A stretch of DNA of 17,879 nt from UMGS755 sp045590535 (GCA_045590535.1 JAZNRE010000035.1:1-17879); one strand, 5' to 3'; positions 1 through 7,964 are shown, counted from the stretch's first letter. Program-made: numbers and translations. The notes: generated by a model from the letters alone, not told the origin.

Positions 1-480
1 TCCGGTCGCAGCATTTTTATTGATGCAGGCTCAACCATGATGCAACTGGCACGGCTTTTAAAAACCGGACGCTATTCCGTTGTGACCAATGCCGTGAATG
101 TTGCCATGGAACTTTCGCAAAATCAAAGTGCAACGGTGAATCTGATCGGTGGTGCACTAAACAGGCGCAACATGTGTGTTTCCGGCGCCGGCGCCCTTGA
201 CCACATGCGCCACATTAACATTGACATTGCCTTTATTGCCGCCAGTGGCTATAGCGTAGAAGACGGTTTTACCAACGGTAGTTTTGATGAATATGAATTA
301 AAACGGTATGTCATTCAAAAAGCGAAAAAAACCGTTATCTTAATGGACTCAACCAAATTAGGTAAAACCATGCCCTATACCTTCTGCAATCCGGAAGAGG
401 TTGACATTTTAATTATGGACAAAGAGCCGGATGAAACACTTCGCGCTGTTGCAAAAAAATCGGGCATGACAATTATGTAG
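1..480 (+). CDS. DeoR-family transcriptional regulator, C-terminal part (5' truncated by window)
   Basis: The reading frame is open from base 1, so the gene starts upstream of the window; only about 159 residues of the effector-binding domain are present and the N-terminal helix-turn-helix is missing. Visible DeoR sensor-domain features are FIDAGST near the beginning (the phosphosugar-binding type loop), VVTNAVNVAMELS, GGALNRRNMCVSG, the segment IDIAFIAASGYSVEDGFT, and VILMDSTKLGK. Family knowledge: DeoR regulators are usually repressors that sense a phosphorylated sugar intermediate and often sit beside the catabolic operon they control. The gene ends 63 bases before a dehydrogenase gene on the same strand, so it probably regulates that operon. 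The family is clear; the ligand is not. Confidence 0.9.
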   Translation, partial: SGRSIFIDAGSTMMQLARLLKTGRYSVVTNAVNVAMELSQNQSATVNLIGGALNRRNMCVSGAGALDHMRHINIDIAFIAASGYSVEDGFTNGSFDEYELKRYVIQKAKKTVILMDSTKLGKTMPYTFCNPEEVDILIMDKEPDETLRAVAKKSGMTIM

Positions 481-505
481 TTAATCTAATTAAAATAATT
501 ATAAA

Positions 506-524
506 GTTCCTTTTATAAAGGAAC
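506..524. promoter_or_regulatory. Inverted repeat upstream of the dehydrogenase operon
   Basis: GTTCCTTT-tat-AAAGGAAC is a perfect 8-bp inverted repeat with a 3-nt centre, between the DeoR stop and the ribosome binding site of the next gene. No T-run follows, so it is not a typical terminator. It could be an operator for the adjacent DeoR regulator or an RNA hairpin in the leader. Its role is inferred from position only. Confidence 0.4.
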
Positions 525-543
525 GGAAACGGAGTTTTTAATT

Positions 544-1791
544 ATGAAAACAAAAGCAGTCAGACTTTATGGAAAAAATGATTTGCGTTTAGAAGAATTT
601 GAACTGCCGGAAATTAAGGACGATGAAATTTTAGCCCATGTTATTTCCGACAGCATTTGCATGTCTTCTTACAAAGCCGCCATTCAGGGCGCAGACCACA
701 AGCGTGTTCCCAATAATGTGGCAGAAAACCCCATCATTATCGGTCACGAATTCTGCGGCGAAATTGTGAAGGTGGGCAAAAAATGGCAGGATCAATATAA
801 AGAAGGCGAGCGTTTTGCCATTCAGCCTGCTGTTAACTATAAAGGCAGATTAGATGCCCCCGGTTATTCTTATGCACACATCGGCGGCGGCGCAACCTAT
901 GTTATTATCCCTCACGAATTCATGGAAATGGGATGCCTTTTACCCTACAATGGTGAAGCCTTCTTCTATGGTTCTTTAGCAGAGCCCATGAGCTGCATCA
1001 TTGGCGGTTTTCATGCAAACTATCACACAAAACCCGGTTGCTATGTTCATGATATGGGTACTGTTGTTGGCGGTAATATGGCGCTTTTAGCTAGCGTTGG
1101 CCCCATGGGTCTCGGTGCGATTGATTATGCTATCCATAATGAAAGAAAGCCGAAGAAACTGGTTGTTACCGATATTGACCAGGCCCGTCTTGACCGTGCT
1201 GCTTCTATTTTAACAGTCGAAGAAGCCAAGAAAAACGGTGTTGAACTGGTTTATTTGAACACAGGCACCTTAGAAGACCCTGTTAAAACTATGATGGATT
1301 TAACAGACGGCAAGGGCTATGACGATGTATTTGTTTTTGCACCAGTTAAACCGGTTGTGGAAATGGGCGACAAAATTTTAGGCAAAGACGGTTGCTTGAA
1401 CTTCTTTGCAGGTCCGACCAATCCCGCTTTTTCTGCCGAATTTAACTTCTATAATGTGCACTATGCGGCAACACACATTGTGGGCACCAGCGGCGGTAAC
1501 ACAGATGATATGCTTGAATCCATCAAAATGATGGAAGAGGGCAGCTTAAACCCCGCTATGATGATTACACATGTTGGTGGTATTGATGCGGTTATTGACA
1601 CAACCTTAAATCTGCCCCAAATCCCCGGCGGCAAAAAGCTGATTTATGTTAACATCAACATGCCTTTGACAGCTATTGCTGATTTTGGCACATCCAATGA
1701 CCCTGTTCTTCGTGAAATTGCCAAGATGGTAGAAGCCAACAACGGTATTTGGTGCAAAGAAGCAGAAGCATATCTTTTGGCAAATAAATAA
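544..1791 (+). CDS. Zinc-binding medium-chain dehydrogenase, SorE/YggP-like (sugar-alcohol-phosphate type)
   Basis: A 415-residue medium-chain dehydrogenase/reductase. Likely catalytic zinc ligands are C39 (DSICMSS), H68 and E69 in GHEFCGE, and E147 in LAEPMS. The four-cysteine structural-zinc lobe of classical alcohol dehydrogenases is absent: there is no Cys between about residues 90 and 120. A Rossmann nucleotide site is seen at GPMGLG (186-191), followed by an acidic strand end VVTDID (207-212). The length and missing lobe resemble the L-sorbose-1-phosphate reductase (SorE) and YggP group from family knowledge; such enzymes oxidise or reduce a polyol or ketose phosphate with NAD(P). It is the first gene of an apparent operon with the E2, E3 and E1 genes (gaps 42, 46 and 37 bases) and follows a DeoR regulator. 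Start: ATG with CGGAG nine bases upstream. The substrate is unknown. Confidence 0.85.
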   Translation: MKTKAVRLYGKNDLRLEEFELPEIKDDEILAHVISDSICMSSYKAAIQGADHKRVPNNVAENPIIIGHEFCGEIVKVGKKWQDQYKEGERFAIQPAVNYKGRLDAPGYSYAHIGGGATYVIIPHEFMEMGCLLPYNGEAFFYGSLAEPMSCIIGGFHANYHTKPGCYVHDMGTVVGGNMALLASVGPMGLGAIDYAIHNERKPKKLVVTDIDQARLDRAASILTVEEAKKNGVELVYLNTGTLEDPVKTMMDLTDGKGYDDVFVFAPVKPVVEMGDKILGKDGCLNFFAGPTNPAFSAEFNFYNVHYAATHIVGTSGGNTDDMLESIKMMEEGSLNPAMMITHVGGIDAVIDTTLNLPQIPGGKKLIYVNINMPLTAIADFGTSNDPVLREIAKMVEANNGIWCKEAEAYLLANK

Positions 1792-1833
1792 AACTTGTTA
1801 ATTAAATTGTTTAAATAAAAAGGAGAGGATTTT

Positions 1834-3171
1834 ATGGCAACACCGGTTATTATGCCCAGACAAGGTCAGTCCGTTGAAAGCTGTATCATTGCAAAATGGC
1901 ACAAGCAAAAGGGTGACCAGGTAAATGTAGGTGATCAACTTTTTACCTATGAAACAGACAAAGCAACCTTTGATGAAGAAGCAACCGTTGCAGGTATCCT
2001 GCTGGATGTTTTCTTTGAAGAGGGTGACGATGTAGAGTGTCTTTTAAATGTTTGCGTTATTGGTGAAGCAGGTGAAGATACATCAGCCTTCCGTCCCGCA
2101 GGCGAAGATGATGCTGCCCCCGCAGAAGCAGCGGCACCGGTAGCAGCTGCCCCTGTTGCAGAAGCCACTGTTGCAAAGGTTTCTGACACAGCAAAAGAAA
2201 ATGTTTTCATTTCTCCCAGAGCAAAAAACCATGCTGAAAAGCTGGGTGTTGATGTTCGCTTTGCTGAAGGCACAGGCCCCAACGGTCGCGTGATTGAGCG
2301 TGATGTAGAGGCTCTGGCACAAAGCGGCGCCGCCTTCACAAAGGCAGCACAGGCAGAAGCAGCCGGCAGCACCGATAAATTTGAAGGCACAGGCATTGGC
2401 GGCAGAGTGACAACAGGCGACTTAAAGAAACCGGTTGCAGCAGCCGTTGCCGAAGCTATGAGCGCACAAGAGGGTGTTGCTTATACCGATACACCGCTGA
2501 CCAACATCCGAAAGGTTATTTCCAAGTCTATGCACAACTCTCTGTCCACCACCGCACAGCTGACCTTAAACACCAGCTTCGATGCAACAGAGATTATGGC
2601 ATATCGCAAGAAGTTAAAAGCCAACAGCGAAAAGCTGGGTCTTGGCAACATTACATTAAACGATATTGTTCTTTATGCTGTTTCAAGAACACTGCTTGCG
2701 CATGAAGACTTAAATGCACACATGTTGGATGACAAAATGCGTCGCTTCAGCCATGTAAATTTAGGCGTTGCTGTTGACACACCCCGTGGTCTTATGGTGC
2801 CCACCATTTTCTGCTCCGAGCTGAAATCTCTTGCTGAAATCAGCGCCGAGACCAAAGAACTGGCAGGTGCTTGCCAGGGCGGTACCATCAGCCCCGATTT
2901 ACTCACCGGCGGCAGCTTCACAGTCACCAACCTGGGCTCCTTTGGCATTGAATCTTTCACACCGGTGTTAAATGCACCCCAAACCGGTATTTTGGGTGTT
3001 GACACCATTGTGCAGCGTGCGAAAGAAGTTGATGGTGAAATTAAATTCTATCCTGCTATGGGTCTTTCACTCACCTTTGACCACAGAGCTGTTGATGGTG
3101 CACCGGCAGCGAAGTTCCTGCAGGATTTGAAGACAAATCTTGAAAACTTCAGCGTTTTGCTGGCAAAATAA
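1834..3171 (+). CDS. 2-oxo-acid dehydrogenase complex E2 component (dihydrolipoamide acyltransferase)
   Basis: A 445-residue E2. The N-terminal lipoyl domain (about 1-80) carries the lipoylation motif ETDKAT with the acceptor K43. An Ala/Pro/Glu-rich flexible linker follows (about 90-118). A peripheral subunit-binding domain lies at about 124-162 (FISPRAKNHAEKLGVDV, then GTGPNGRVIERDV). After another Ala-rich stretch, residues 183-197 (FEGTGIGGRVTTGDL) repeat the second half of that binding domain. The C-terminal catalytic acyltransferase domain runs from about 217 to 445 and ends in the active-site motif DHRAVDG, with H417 and D421. The protein forms the core of the complex, passing acyl groups from E1 to CoA on a swinging lipoyl arm. 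The ribosome binding site AAGGAGAGG precedes the ATG. The acyl specificity (acetyl, branched-chain or other) cannot be assigned. Confidence 0.95.
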   Translation: MATPVIMPRQGQSVESCIIAKWHKQKGDQVNVGDQLFTYETDKATFDEEATVAGILLDVFFEEGDDVECLLNVCVIGEAGEDTSAFRPAGEDDAAPAEAAAPVAAAPVAEATVAKVSDTAKENVFISPRAKNHAEKLGVDVRFAEGTGPNGRVIERDVEALAQSGAAFTKAAQAEAAGSTDKFEGTGIGGRVTTGDLKKPVAAAVAEAMSAQEGVAYTDTPLTNIRKVISKSMHNSLSTTAQLTLNTSFDATEIMAYRKKLKANSEKLGLGNITLNDIVLYAVSRTLLAHEDLNAHMLDDKMRRFSHVNLGVAVDTPRGLMVPTIFCSELKSLAEISAETKELAGACQGGTISPDLLTGGSFTVTNLGSFGIESFTPVLNAPQTGILGVDTIVQRAKEVDGEIKFYPAMGLSLTFDHRAVDGAPAAKFLQDLKTNLENFSVLLAK

Positions 3172-3217
3172 TTTAAGCACAGATAATTGATTTATTACAT
3201 AGAAAGAAGGCAATAAA

Positions 3218-4582
3218 ATGGCTTATGATTTAATCGTACTGGGCGGCGGTCCCGGTGGTTACTTAGCAGCAGAACGCGCCGGTCATGCAGGGCTTAACAC
3301 CTTGCTGATTGAAAAGCGCTTTTTGGGCGGTGTTTGCTTAAATGAAGGCTGTGTGCCCTCAAAAGCGCTGCTTTATTCTGCAAAGATTTATGATTATGCC
3401 CGTTTTTCTGACCACTATGGCGTAACCTGTGACGGCGTTAGGTTTGACCACAAGGCTGTGCTTGCCAGAAAGAATAAGGTTGTTAACACCTTGGTTTCCG
3501 GCATTCGTGCACAGATGAAGGCCAACAAGGTTACTGTTGTTGAAGGTGAAGGCATCATTGATGGCAAAGAGGGCAACGAAATTGTTGTTAAGGTTGGCGA
3601 TGAGCGCTATACAGCTTCCCGCTTAATCATTGCAACCGGTTCTATGCCGGTTATGCCTCCCATCCCCGGTGTTAAAGAAAACTTTGAGGGCGGCACCGTG
3701 CTCACAAACCGCGAGATTTTAGATTTAGAAGAGCTGCCCAAAGAACTGGTTATTGTTGGTGGCGGCGTTATCGGTTTGGAAATGGCATCTTATTTCAACT
3801 CAGCCGGTTCTAAAGTAACGGTTGTGGAAATGATGGATAAAATTGCCGGTCCGACAGACGCAGACATCTCCAAAATTCTCATGAAAAACTATGAGAAAAA
3901 GGGCATCATCTTTAAACTGGGCGCTAAAGTTACCGAGGTTAAAAAAGATGCTGTTGTTTATGAAAAAGACGGCAAAATCGAAGAAGTGCACGCTGACAAG
4001 GTGCTGCTTTCCATTGGTCGTCGTGCTGTGACCCAGGGCGTTGGCCTTGAGTCTTTAGGCGTTTTAACAGAGCGTGGTGCTATTGTTACCGACCGCTTTA
4101 TGAAAACAAACATCCCCAATGTATACGCTGTGGGTGATGTAAACGGTCGTTCCATGCTGGCGCACACAGCTTATCGTGAAGCAGAAGTGGCTGTAAACAA
4201 CATTTTAGGCAAAAAAGACATCATGCGTTACGATGCGATCCCCGCTGTTATTTACACCAATCCCGAAGTGGGTAGTGTGGGTGAAACCGAAGAAACAGCC
4301 AAGAAAAAGGGCATGGATGTTGAAGTTGCCAACATCACCATGAACTACAGCGGTCGTTATGTGGCTGAAAACGAAGGCGGTAACGGCATCTGCAAGGTGA
4401 TTGTTGATAAGAAGACAAGACGCATGGTTGGCTGTCATATGCTGGCAAACTACGCTTCTGAAATCATTGTTTCTGCCGGTATCATGATTGAAACCGAAAT
4501 GCGCATTGACGACATTAAAGAACTGGTGTTCCCCCATCCTACAGTTTGCGAAATTGTAAGAGAAGGTATTTTTCAACTATAA
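3218..4582 (+). CDS. lpdA: Dihydrolipoyl dehydrogenase (E3)
   Basis: A 454-residue FAD/NAD pyridine nucleotide-disulfide oxidoreductase. Visible are the FAD Rossmann motif GGGPGGY (9-15), the redox-active disulfide in GGVCLNEGCVPSK (C40 and C45), a second nucleotide-binding glycine motif IVGGGVIGLE in mid-protein, an FAD-contacting segment NVYAVGDVNG, and the C-terminal catalytic H440/E445 in FPHPTVCE. It re-oxidises the dihydrolipoyl arm of E2 and makes NADH. There is no N-terminal lipoyl domain, which some bacterial E3 proteins carry. Its position between the E2 and E1 genes indicates an E3 dedicated to this complex. The ribosome binding site GAAAGAAGG precedes the ATG. Confidence 0.96.
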   Translation: MAYDLIVLGGGPGGYLAAERAGHAGLNTLLIEKRFLGGVCLNEGCVPSKALLYSAKIYDYARFSDHYGVTCDGVRFDHKAVLARKNKVVNTLVSGIRAQMKANKVTVVEGEGIIDGKEGNEIVVKVGDERYTASRLIIATGSMPVMPPIPGVKENFEGGTVLTNREILDLEELPKELVIVGGGVIGLEMASYFNSAGSKVTVVEMMDKIAGPTDADISKILMKNYEKKGIIFKLGAKVTEVKKDAVVYEKDGKIEEVHADKVLLSIGRRAVTQGVGLESLGVLTERGAIVTDRFMKTNIPNVYAVGDVNGRSMLAHTAYREAEVAVNNILGKKDIMRYDAIPAVIYTNPEVGSVGETEETAKKKGMDVEVANITMNYSGRYVAENEGGNGICKVIVDKKTRRMVGCHMLANYASEIIVSAGIMIETEMRIDDIKELVFPHPTVCEIVREGIFQL

Positions 4583-4619
4583 TTCATAAAATGAACATAA
4601 TGATGAAAGGAAGTTTATT

Positions 4620-7097
4620 ATGCCAAAGTCACAATTTATGGACCCCGATGTGCTGAGACAACCCGGATTTGTTGAATTTCAGCCAATCCCCGTTAATCAG
4701 TATAACAAGACAATTAAAGAGGAAAGTGCAAACTTTTCTAAGGATGATTTTCTGCGGATTTATCGCGATATGGCTATCATCCGTGAATTTGAGCAAATGC
4801 TCTTAGACATTAAAACCAAGAGCGAATATCAGGGCATTAGCTATAACAACCCCGGTCCTGCTCATCTTTCTTTGGGTCAGGAAGCTTCTGCCGTTGGTCA
4901 GGCTTATCTCTTAGATAAAAATGACTACATCTTCGGTTCTCACAGAAGCCATGGCGAGATTTTAGCCAAAGGTCTTTCTTGCATTCACAAGTTAGATGAC
5001 AAAGAACTGCTTTCTGACATGGAAACATTCTTTGATGGCGCCACCTACAGAGTTGTAGAGGGCAAAGAGAAGGATAAGGGCAATGTTAAAGACTTAGCCA
5101 TCGATTTCTTGCTCTATGGTGCTCTGGCAGAAATCTTTGCTCGTGAAACCGGTTTTAATAAGGGCTTGGGCGGCTCAATGCATGCTTTCTTCACACCCTT
5201 TGGTATTTATCCTAACAATGCTATCGTTGGCGGCAGCGCCACCATTGCTATGGGTTCTTCTATGTTTAAGAGAATCAATGGCAAGCCCGGTATTGTTGTT
5301 TCCAATGTTGGTGACGCTTCTATGGGTCGTGGTCCTGTTTGGGAAGCATTGAACATGGGCGCGATGGATCAGATCACACAGCTTTGGGAAGAAGGTCACA
5401 ACAAGGGTCTTCCCATCATCTTTAACTTCTTTAACAACCTCTATGGTATGGGTGGTCAGACCATGGGTGAAACCATGGCCTATAACATTCTGGCTCGTGT
5501 TGGTGCCGGCGTAAGCCCCACACAGCTCCATGCTGAGCGTGTTGACGGCTACAACCCCTTAGCTGTTATTGACGCCATGAGAAGAAAGATTGACATTTTG
5601 AACAACCAGGGCGGACCGGTTCTGATGGATACCTTAACCTACAGAATGACTGGTCACTCTCCCTCTGATGCAATGACCTACAGAACCAAAGAAGAGGTTG
5701 AAAAGTGGGCCGAGCATGATGTTTTGGTTAACTTTGAGAAGAAACTGGTTGATGCTAAAGTTGCCAAGGCTGACGATTTTGCTGCTATGCGTGAAGACAT
5801 TCGCGAGCGTATGATTAAAATCGTTAAACTGGCTATTGATGATAATGTATCTCCTCGTATGGATCTTTCCAAAAACCCTAACGCCATTGCTGACCTTATG
5901 TTCTCTAACCAGAAGATTAAGTCAATGGAAGAGGGTCGCACACCGGATGTGTTAATGCCCAAAGAAGAGAACCCCAGAGTGCAAAAGATTGCCAAGAAAG
6001 AGCGTTTTGGCTTTGATAAAAACGGAAAGCCTGTTTCTAAGAACAAGGTTTATCAGCTCCGTGACGGTCTGTTTGAAGCCATTATCGATAAGTTCTATGA
6101 AGATCCTACCTTGGTTGCCTATGGTGAAGATAACCGTGATTGGGGCGGCGCTTATGCTGTATATCAGGGTCTCACTGAATCTTTGCCGTATCACAGATTC
6201 TTTAACGCTCCCATTTCGGAGTCAGCTATTGCCGGTTCTGCTGTTGGTTATGCCATGAGCGGCGGTCGTGTAATCGCTGAAATCATGTACTGCGACTTTA
6301 TTGGTTGCTGCGGCGATGAAATTTTCAATCAGCTGGCAAAATGGCAATCCATGAGTGCAGGCGTTCTCAAGATGCCGGTTATCATCCGTGTATCTGTTGG
6401 TTCTAAATATGGTGCACAGCATTCTCAGGACTGGACCAGTATGTGTGCGCATGTGCCCGGTCTTAAGGTTGCATTCCCTGTAACACCCTATGATGCAAAG
6501 GGTATCATGAATTCTGCTTTGAATGGTACTGACCCTGTTGTTATCTTTGAAAGCCAAAGAATTTACGATGTGGGCGAACAGTTCCACGAGGGTGGCGTTC
6601 CCGAGGGTTATTATGAAGTTGAAATTGGCGAACCCGATGTTAAGAAAGAGGGTAAAGACCTCACTATCTTAACCATTGGTGCTACCTTATACCGTGCTTT
6701 AGACGCTGCTAAAGAACTGGAAGAAAAATACGGCATTTCCTGCGAAGTTATCGACGCAAGAAGCATCGTGCCTTTTAACTATGAAAAGGTGCTTGAATCT
6801 GTTAAGAAAACCGGCCGCATCGTGCTTGCAAGTGATGCCTGCACAAGAGGCTCTGCTCTTAACACCATTGCACAAAATATCACCGAGATGGCATTTGATT
6901 ATTTGGATGCTCCTCCGGTTGTTGTTGGTGCACAGAACTGGATTACACCTTGCTACGAGCTGGATGCTGACTTCTTCCCGCAGAAAGATTGGATTATCGA
7001 CGCTGTTCACGAAAAAATCCTGCCTCTGCCGGGCTATGTTGCAACCCATAACTTTACTGAAACGGAACAAATCAGAAAGAATAAAATGGGTGTTTAA
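4620..7097 (+). CDS. Fused 2-oxo-acid dehydrogenase E1 alpha/beta subunit (TPP-dependent)
   Basis: An 825-residue fusion of the two E1 subunits. The alpha half (about 40-450) has GSHRSHGEILAKG (106-118), GLGGSMHAF (182-190), the thiamine diphosphate motif starting GDASMGRG (231-238) and ending FNN (271-273), and YRMTGHSPSD (341-350), matching the conserved E1-alpha loop. The usual GDG of the TPP motif is GDA here. The beta half begins near residue 485 (LRDGLFEAI, YGEDNRDWGGAY) and includes SESAIAGSAVGYAMSGGR and the C-terminal transketolase-like domain (VIDARSIVPF). It decarboxylates a 2-oxo acid, or cleaves acetoin, and acylates the E2 lipoyl arm. About 45 extra residues (roughly 121-165) lie between HGEILAKG and GLGGSMH where most E1-alpha proteins are continuous. 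It is the last gene of the operon, followed by a strong terminator. Substrate unassigned. Confidence 0.93.
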   Translation: MPKSQFMDPDVLRQPGFVEFQPIPVNQYNKTIKEESANFSKDDFLRIYRDMAIIREFEQMLLDIKTKSEYQGISYNNPGPAHLSLGQEASAVGQAYLLDKNDYIFGSHRSHGEILAKGLSCIHKLDDKELLSDMETFFDGATYRVVEGKEKDKGNVKDLAIDFLLYGALAEIFARETGFNKGLGGSMHAFFTPFGIYPNNAIVGGSATIAMGSSMFKRINGKPGIVVSNVGDASMGRGPVWEALNMGAMDQITQLWEEGHNKGLPIIFNFFNNLYGMGGQTMGETMAYNILARVGAGVSPTQLHAERVDGYNPLAVIDAMRRKIDILNNQGGPVLMDTLTYRMTGHSPSDAMTYRTKEEVEKWAEHDVLVNFEKKLVDAKVAKADDFAAMREDIRERMIKIVKLAIDDNVSPRMDLSKNPNAIADLMFSNQKIKSMEEGRTPDVLMPKEENPRVQKIAKKERFGFDKNGKPVSKNKVYQLRDGLFEAIIDKFYEDPTLVAYGEDNRDWGGAYAVYQGLTESLPYHRFFNAPISESAIAGSAVGYAMSGGRVIAEIMYCDFIGCCGDEIFNQLAKWQSMSAGVLKMPVIIRVSVGSKYGAQHSQDWTSMCAHVPGLKVAFPVTPYDAKGIMNSALNGTDPVVIFESQRIYDVGEQFHEGGVPEGYYEVEIGEPDVKKEGKDLTILTIGATLYRALDAAKELEEKYGISCEVIDARSIVPFNYEKVLESVKKTGRIVLASDACTRGSALNTIAQNITEMAFDYLDAPPVVVGAQNWITPCYELDADFFPQKDWIIDAVHEKILPLPGYVATHNFTETEQIRKNKMGV

Positions 7098-7111
7098 TTT
7101 AGTTTAAACAT

Positions 7112-7146
7112 AAAGCGGACTGTATCTAAGATACAGCCCGCTTTTT
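7112..7146 (+). terminator. Rho-independent terminator of the dehydrogenase-complex operon
   Basis: AAAGCGG-a-CTGTATC, loop TAA, GATACAG-c-CCGCTTT then further T: a 14-bp stem interrupted by one opposed mismatch, beginning 15 bases after the E1 stop codon and ending in TTTTT. Confidence 0.93.
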
Positions 7147-7172
7147 CACTTAGCAGGGCAGGTTGTAATGGC

Positions 7173-7198
7173 GGAAAGCAAACAAAGCTTTCCTTTTT
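7173..7198 (+). terminator. Possible second (backup) terminator
   Basis: GGAAAGC, loop AAACAAA, GCTTTCC followed directly by TTTTT. A perfect 7-bp stem plus T-run on the plus strand, 27 bases after the main terminator. On the minus strand there is no T-run, so it would not stop the opposing small gene well. Confidence 0.55.
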
Positions 7199-7273
7199 GC
7201 CCCCAAGATTGGGGGGGTTAGGGTGTTGAAGCATGAAAAGTTTTTTTATAAGCAAAAGGGGAGTGGATGGCGC

Positions 7274-7549
7274 TTAACAATCACAGTCATGATGACCACA
7301 GCTGTGTCTTTCGTTATAGGTGTTTGCCATGCAGGCAGCACGCTCTGCAGCCGCTTCAGCGCATTCAGCAGCCTTTTGTGCGGCAACAGCAGCGCACTTG
7401 GCCTCTTTAGCAGCCTGACAGGCGCGCTTGGCGGCACATTCGGCAGCTCTGGCGGCAGCGCAAGCTTTTTCAGCAGCAACTTTTGCTTCTCTTACGGCGT
7501 TTTTCCAGGCGTTGTTATTATTGCCTGAACCACAACAGAAATTACACAT
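7274..7549 (-). CDS. Small alanine- and cysteine-rich protein, function unknown
   Basis: A 91-residue protein. The start is ATG at 7549, with GGAGG nine bases upstream; a longer in-frame start at 7585 lies inside a leader hairpin and is less likely. Three parts are visible: an N-terminal Cys cluster (MCNFCCGSG) plus an Asn run; a long Ala/Glu/Lys/Arg central region (about 18-75) predicted to be one continuous amphipathic helix or coiled coil, with Cys at 30, 38, 44, 52, 63 and 73; and a C-terminal His/Cys tail (HSCGHHDCDC). There are twelve Cys in total, and no signal peptide or membrane segment. I do not recognise the family. The tail and head could bind metal or form disulfides; structural or spore-associated roles are possible but unsupported. 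Own ribosome binding site, nearby -10 box and intact frame support a real gene. Confidence 0.72.
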   Translation of the reverse strand: MCNFCCGSGNNNNAWKNAVREAKVAAEKACAAARAAECAAKRACQAAKEAKCAAVAAQKAAECAEAAAERAACMANTYNERHSCGHHDCDC

Positions 7550-7573
7550 AACATAATACCTCCAAAAAGTTTT

Positions 7574-7599
7574 TGAGGTTTTCACCTCACTTCATTATA
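7574..7599 (-). promoter_or_regulatory. -10 box and leader hairpin of the small Cys/Ala-rich gene
   Basis: Reading the minus strand, a perfect TATAAT occurs at 7599-7594, followed by a 6-bp hairpin TGAGGT-gaaa-ACCTCA (7589-7574) and then GGAGG before the ATG at 7549. No good -35 box is seen at 16-18 bases, so promoter assignment rests mainly on the -10 box. Confidence 0.45.
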
Positions 7600-7713
7600 T
7601 GTCATTTTCTGTCGAACGTGCAGGTTTTGCATGAGATTGTAGTTGATGAAAAAATGCTTTTCAATTCCTGGGGAATATGATATAATAAACATATGATACT
7701 TTTTTATCCTGAC

Positions 7714-7742
7714 TTGACACAACCTATTACAAGGCATATAAT
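7714..7742 (+). promoter_or_regulatory. Consensus sigma-A promoter at the left edge of the accessory island
   Basis: TTGACA (7714-7719), exactly 17 bases, TATAAT (7737-7742): both hexamers match the consensus fully. It is oriented toward the accessory genes starting at 7965 and is the only full-consensus promoter seen in the island, so it may drive the four-gene block and possibly genes beyond. It overlaps the inverted core repeat. Confidence 0.85.
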
Positions 7743-7751
7743 TTAGATGCA
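7726..7751 (-). repeat. Inverted, diverged copy (H) of the array core repeat
   Basis: On the minus strand this 26-mer begins TGCATCTAAA, carries TGCCT in the variable position (as in copy C) and ends TGTAAT. It matches copy C at 21 of 26 positions with no gap. The seven other copies are all on the plus strand. It covers the -10 box of the strong promoter. On the plus strand it is preceded by ACTTGACACAA (7713-7723), which resembles the left arm of unit G. Confidence 0.7.
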
Positions 7752-7964
7752 AGCGAGTTTGCCCAGTGTTTAAGCGGTTTTGAGCCAATTTTGACAAAAT
7801 GAGAAAAGATATATATGGTGAATGAAAAGGTATCCTGACCAAGAGGAATAACAAATAGAGAGTTTTTCAATCGATTTTGAATAGATAAAATATTGGTCAA
7901 GAAAAAAGAAGATAGTATCTAATAATATTATTTAGGTAATGTTTAAAATCAAAGGAGGATAGAT

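Larger units (their letters stand above)
7600..7964. other. Gene-free stretch holding promoter elements and an untranslated leader
   Basis: No convincing gene is seen. The stretch holds a possible weaker promoter (TTTTCA at 7658-7663, 17-base spacer, TATAAT at 7681-7686) with a small palindrome ATTCC-tgg-GGAAT (7664-7676) inside the spacer, the strong promoter at 7714-7742, an inverted copy of the array core (7726-7751), and about 210 bases of AT-rich leader before the ATG at 7965. Two tiny overlapping reading frames of 8 and 9 codons begin at 7798 and 7821; they have no clear ribosome binding site and are probably chance. Confidence 0.6.

Noticed and set aside
7200..7217. CCCCCAA/TTGGGGG hairpin as a terminator for the small minus-strand gene
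   Set aside because: The stem is perfect but no T-run follows on the minus strand, so terminator function is not supported.
7223..7528. Plus-strand open frame opposite the Ala/Cys-rich gene
   Set aside because: A Ser/Phe-rich shadow of the minus-strand gene; the minus strand has the better ribosome binding site and -10 box.
7798..7850. Leader peptides of 8 and 9 codons before the island genes
   Set aside because: Their start and stop overlap in an ATGA arrangement, but there is no clear ribosome binding site and such short frames are expected by chance.
7582..7854. Minus-strand open frame of 90 codons
   Set aside because: It has no ribosome binding site, covers the promoters and leader hairpin, and its composition is unlike a protein gene.
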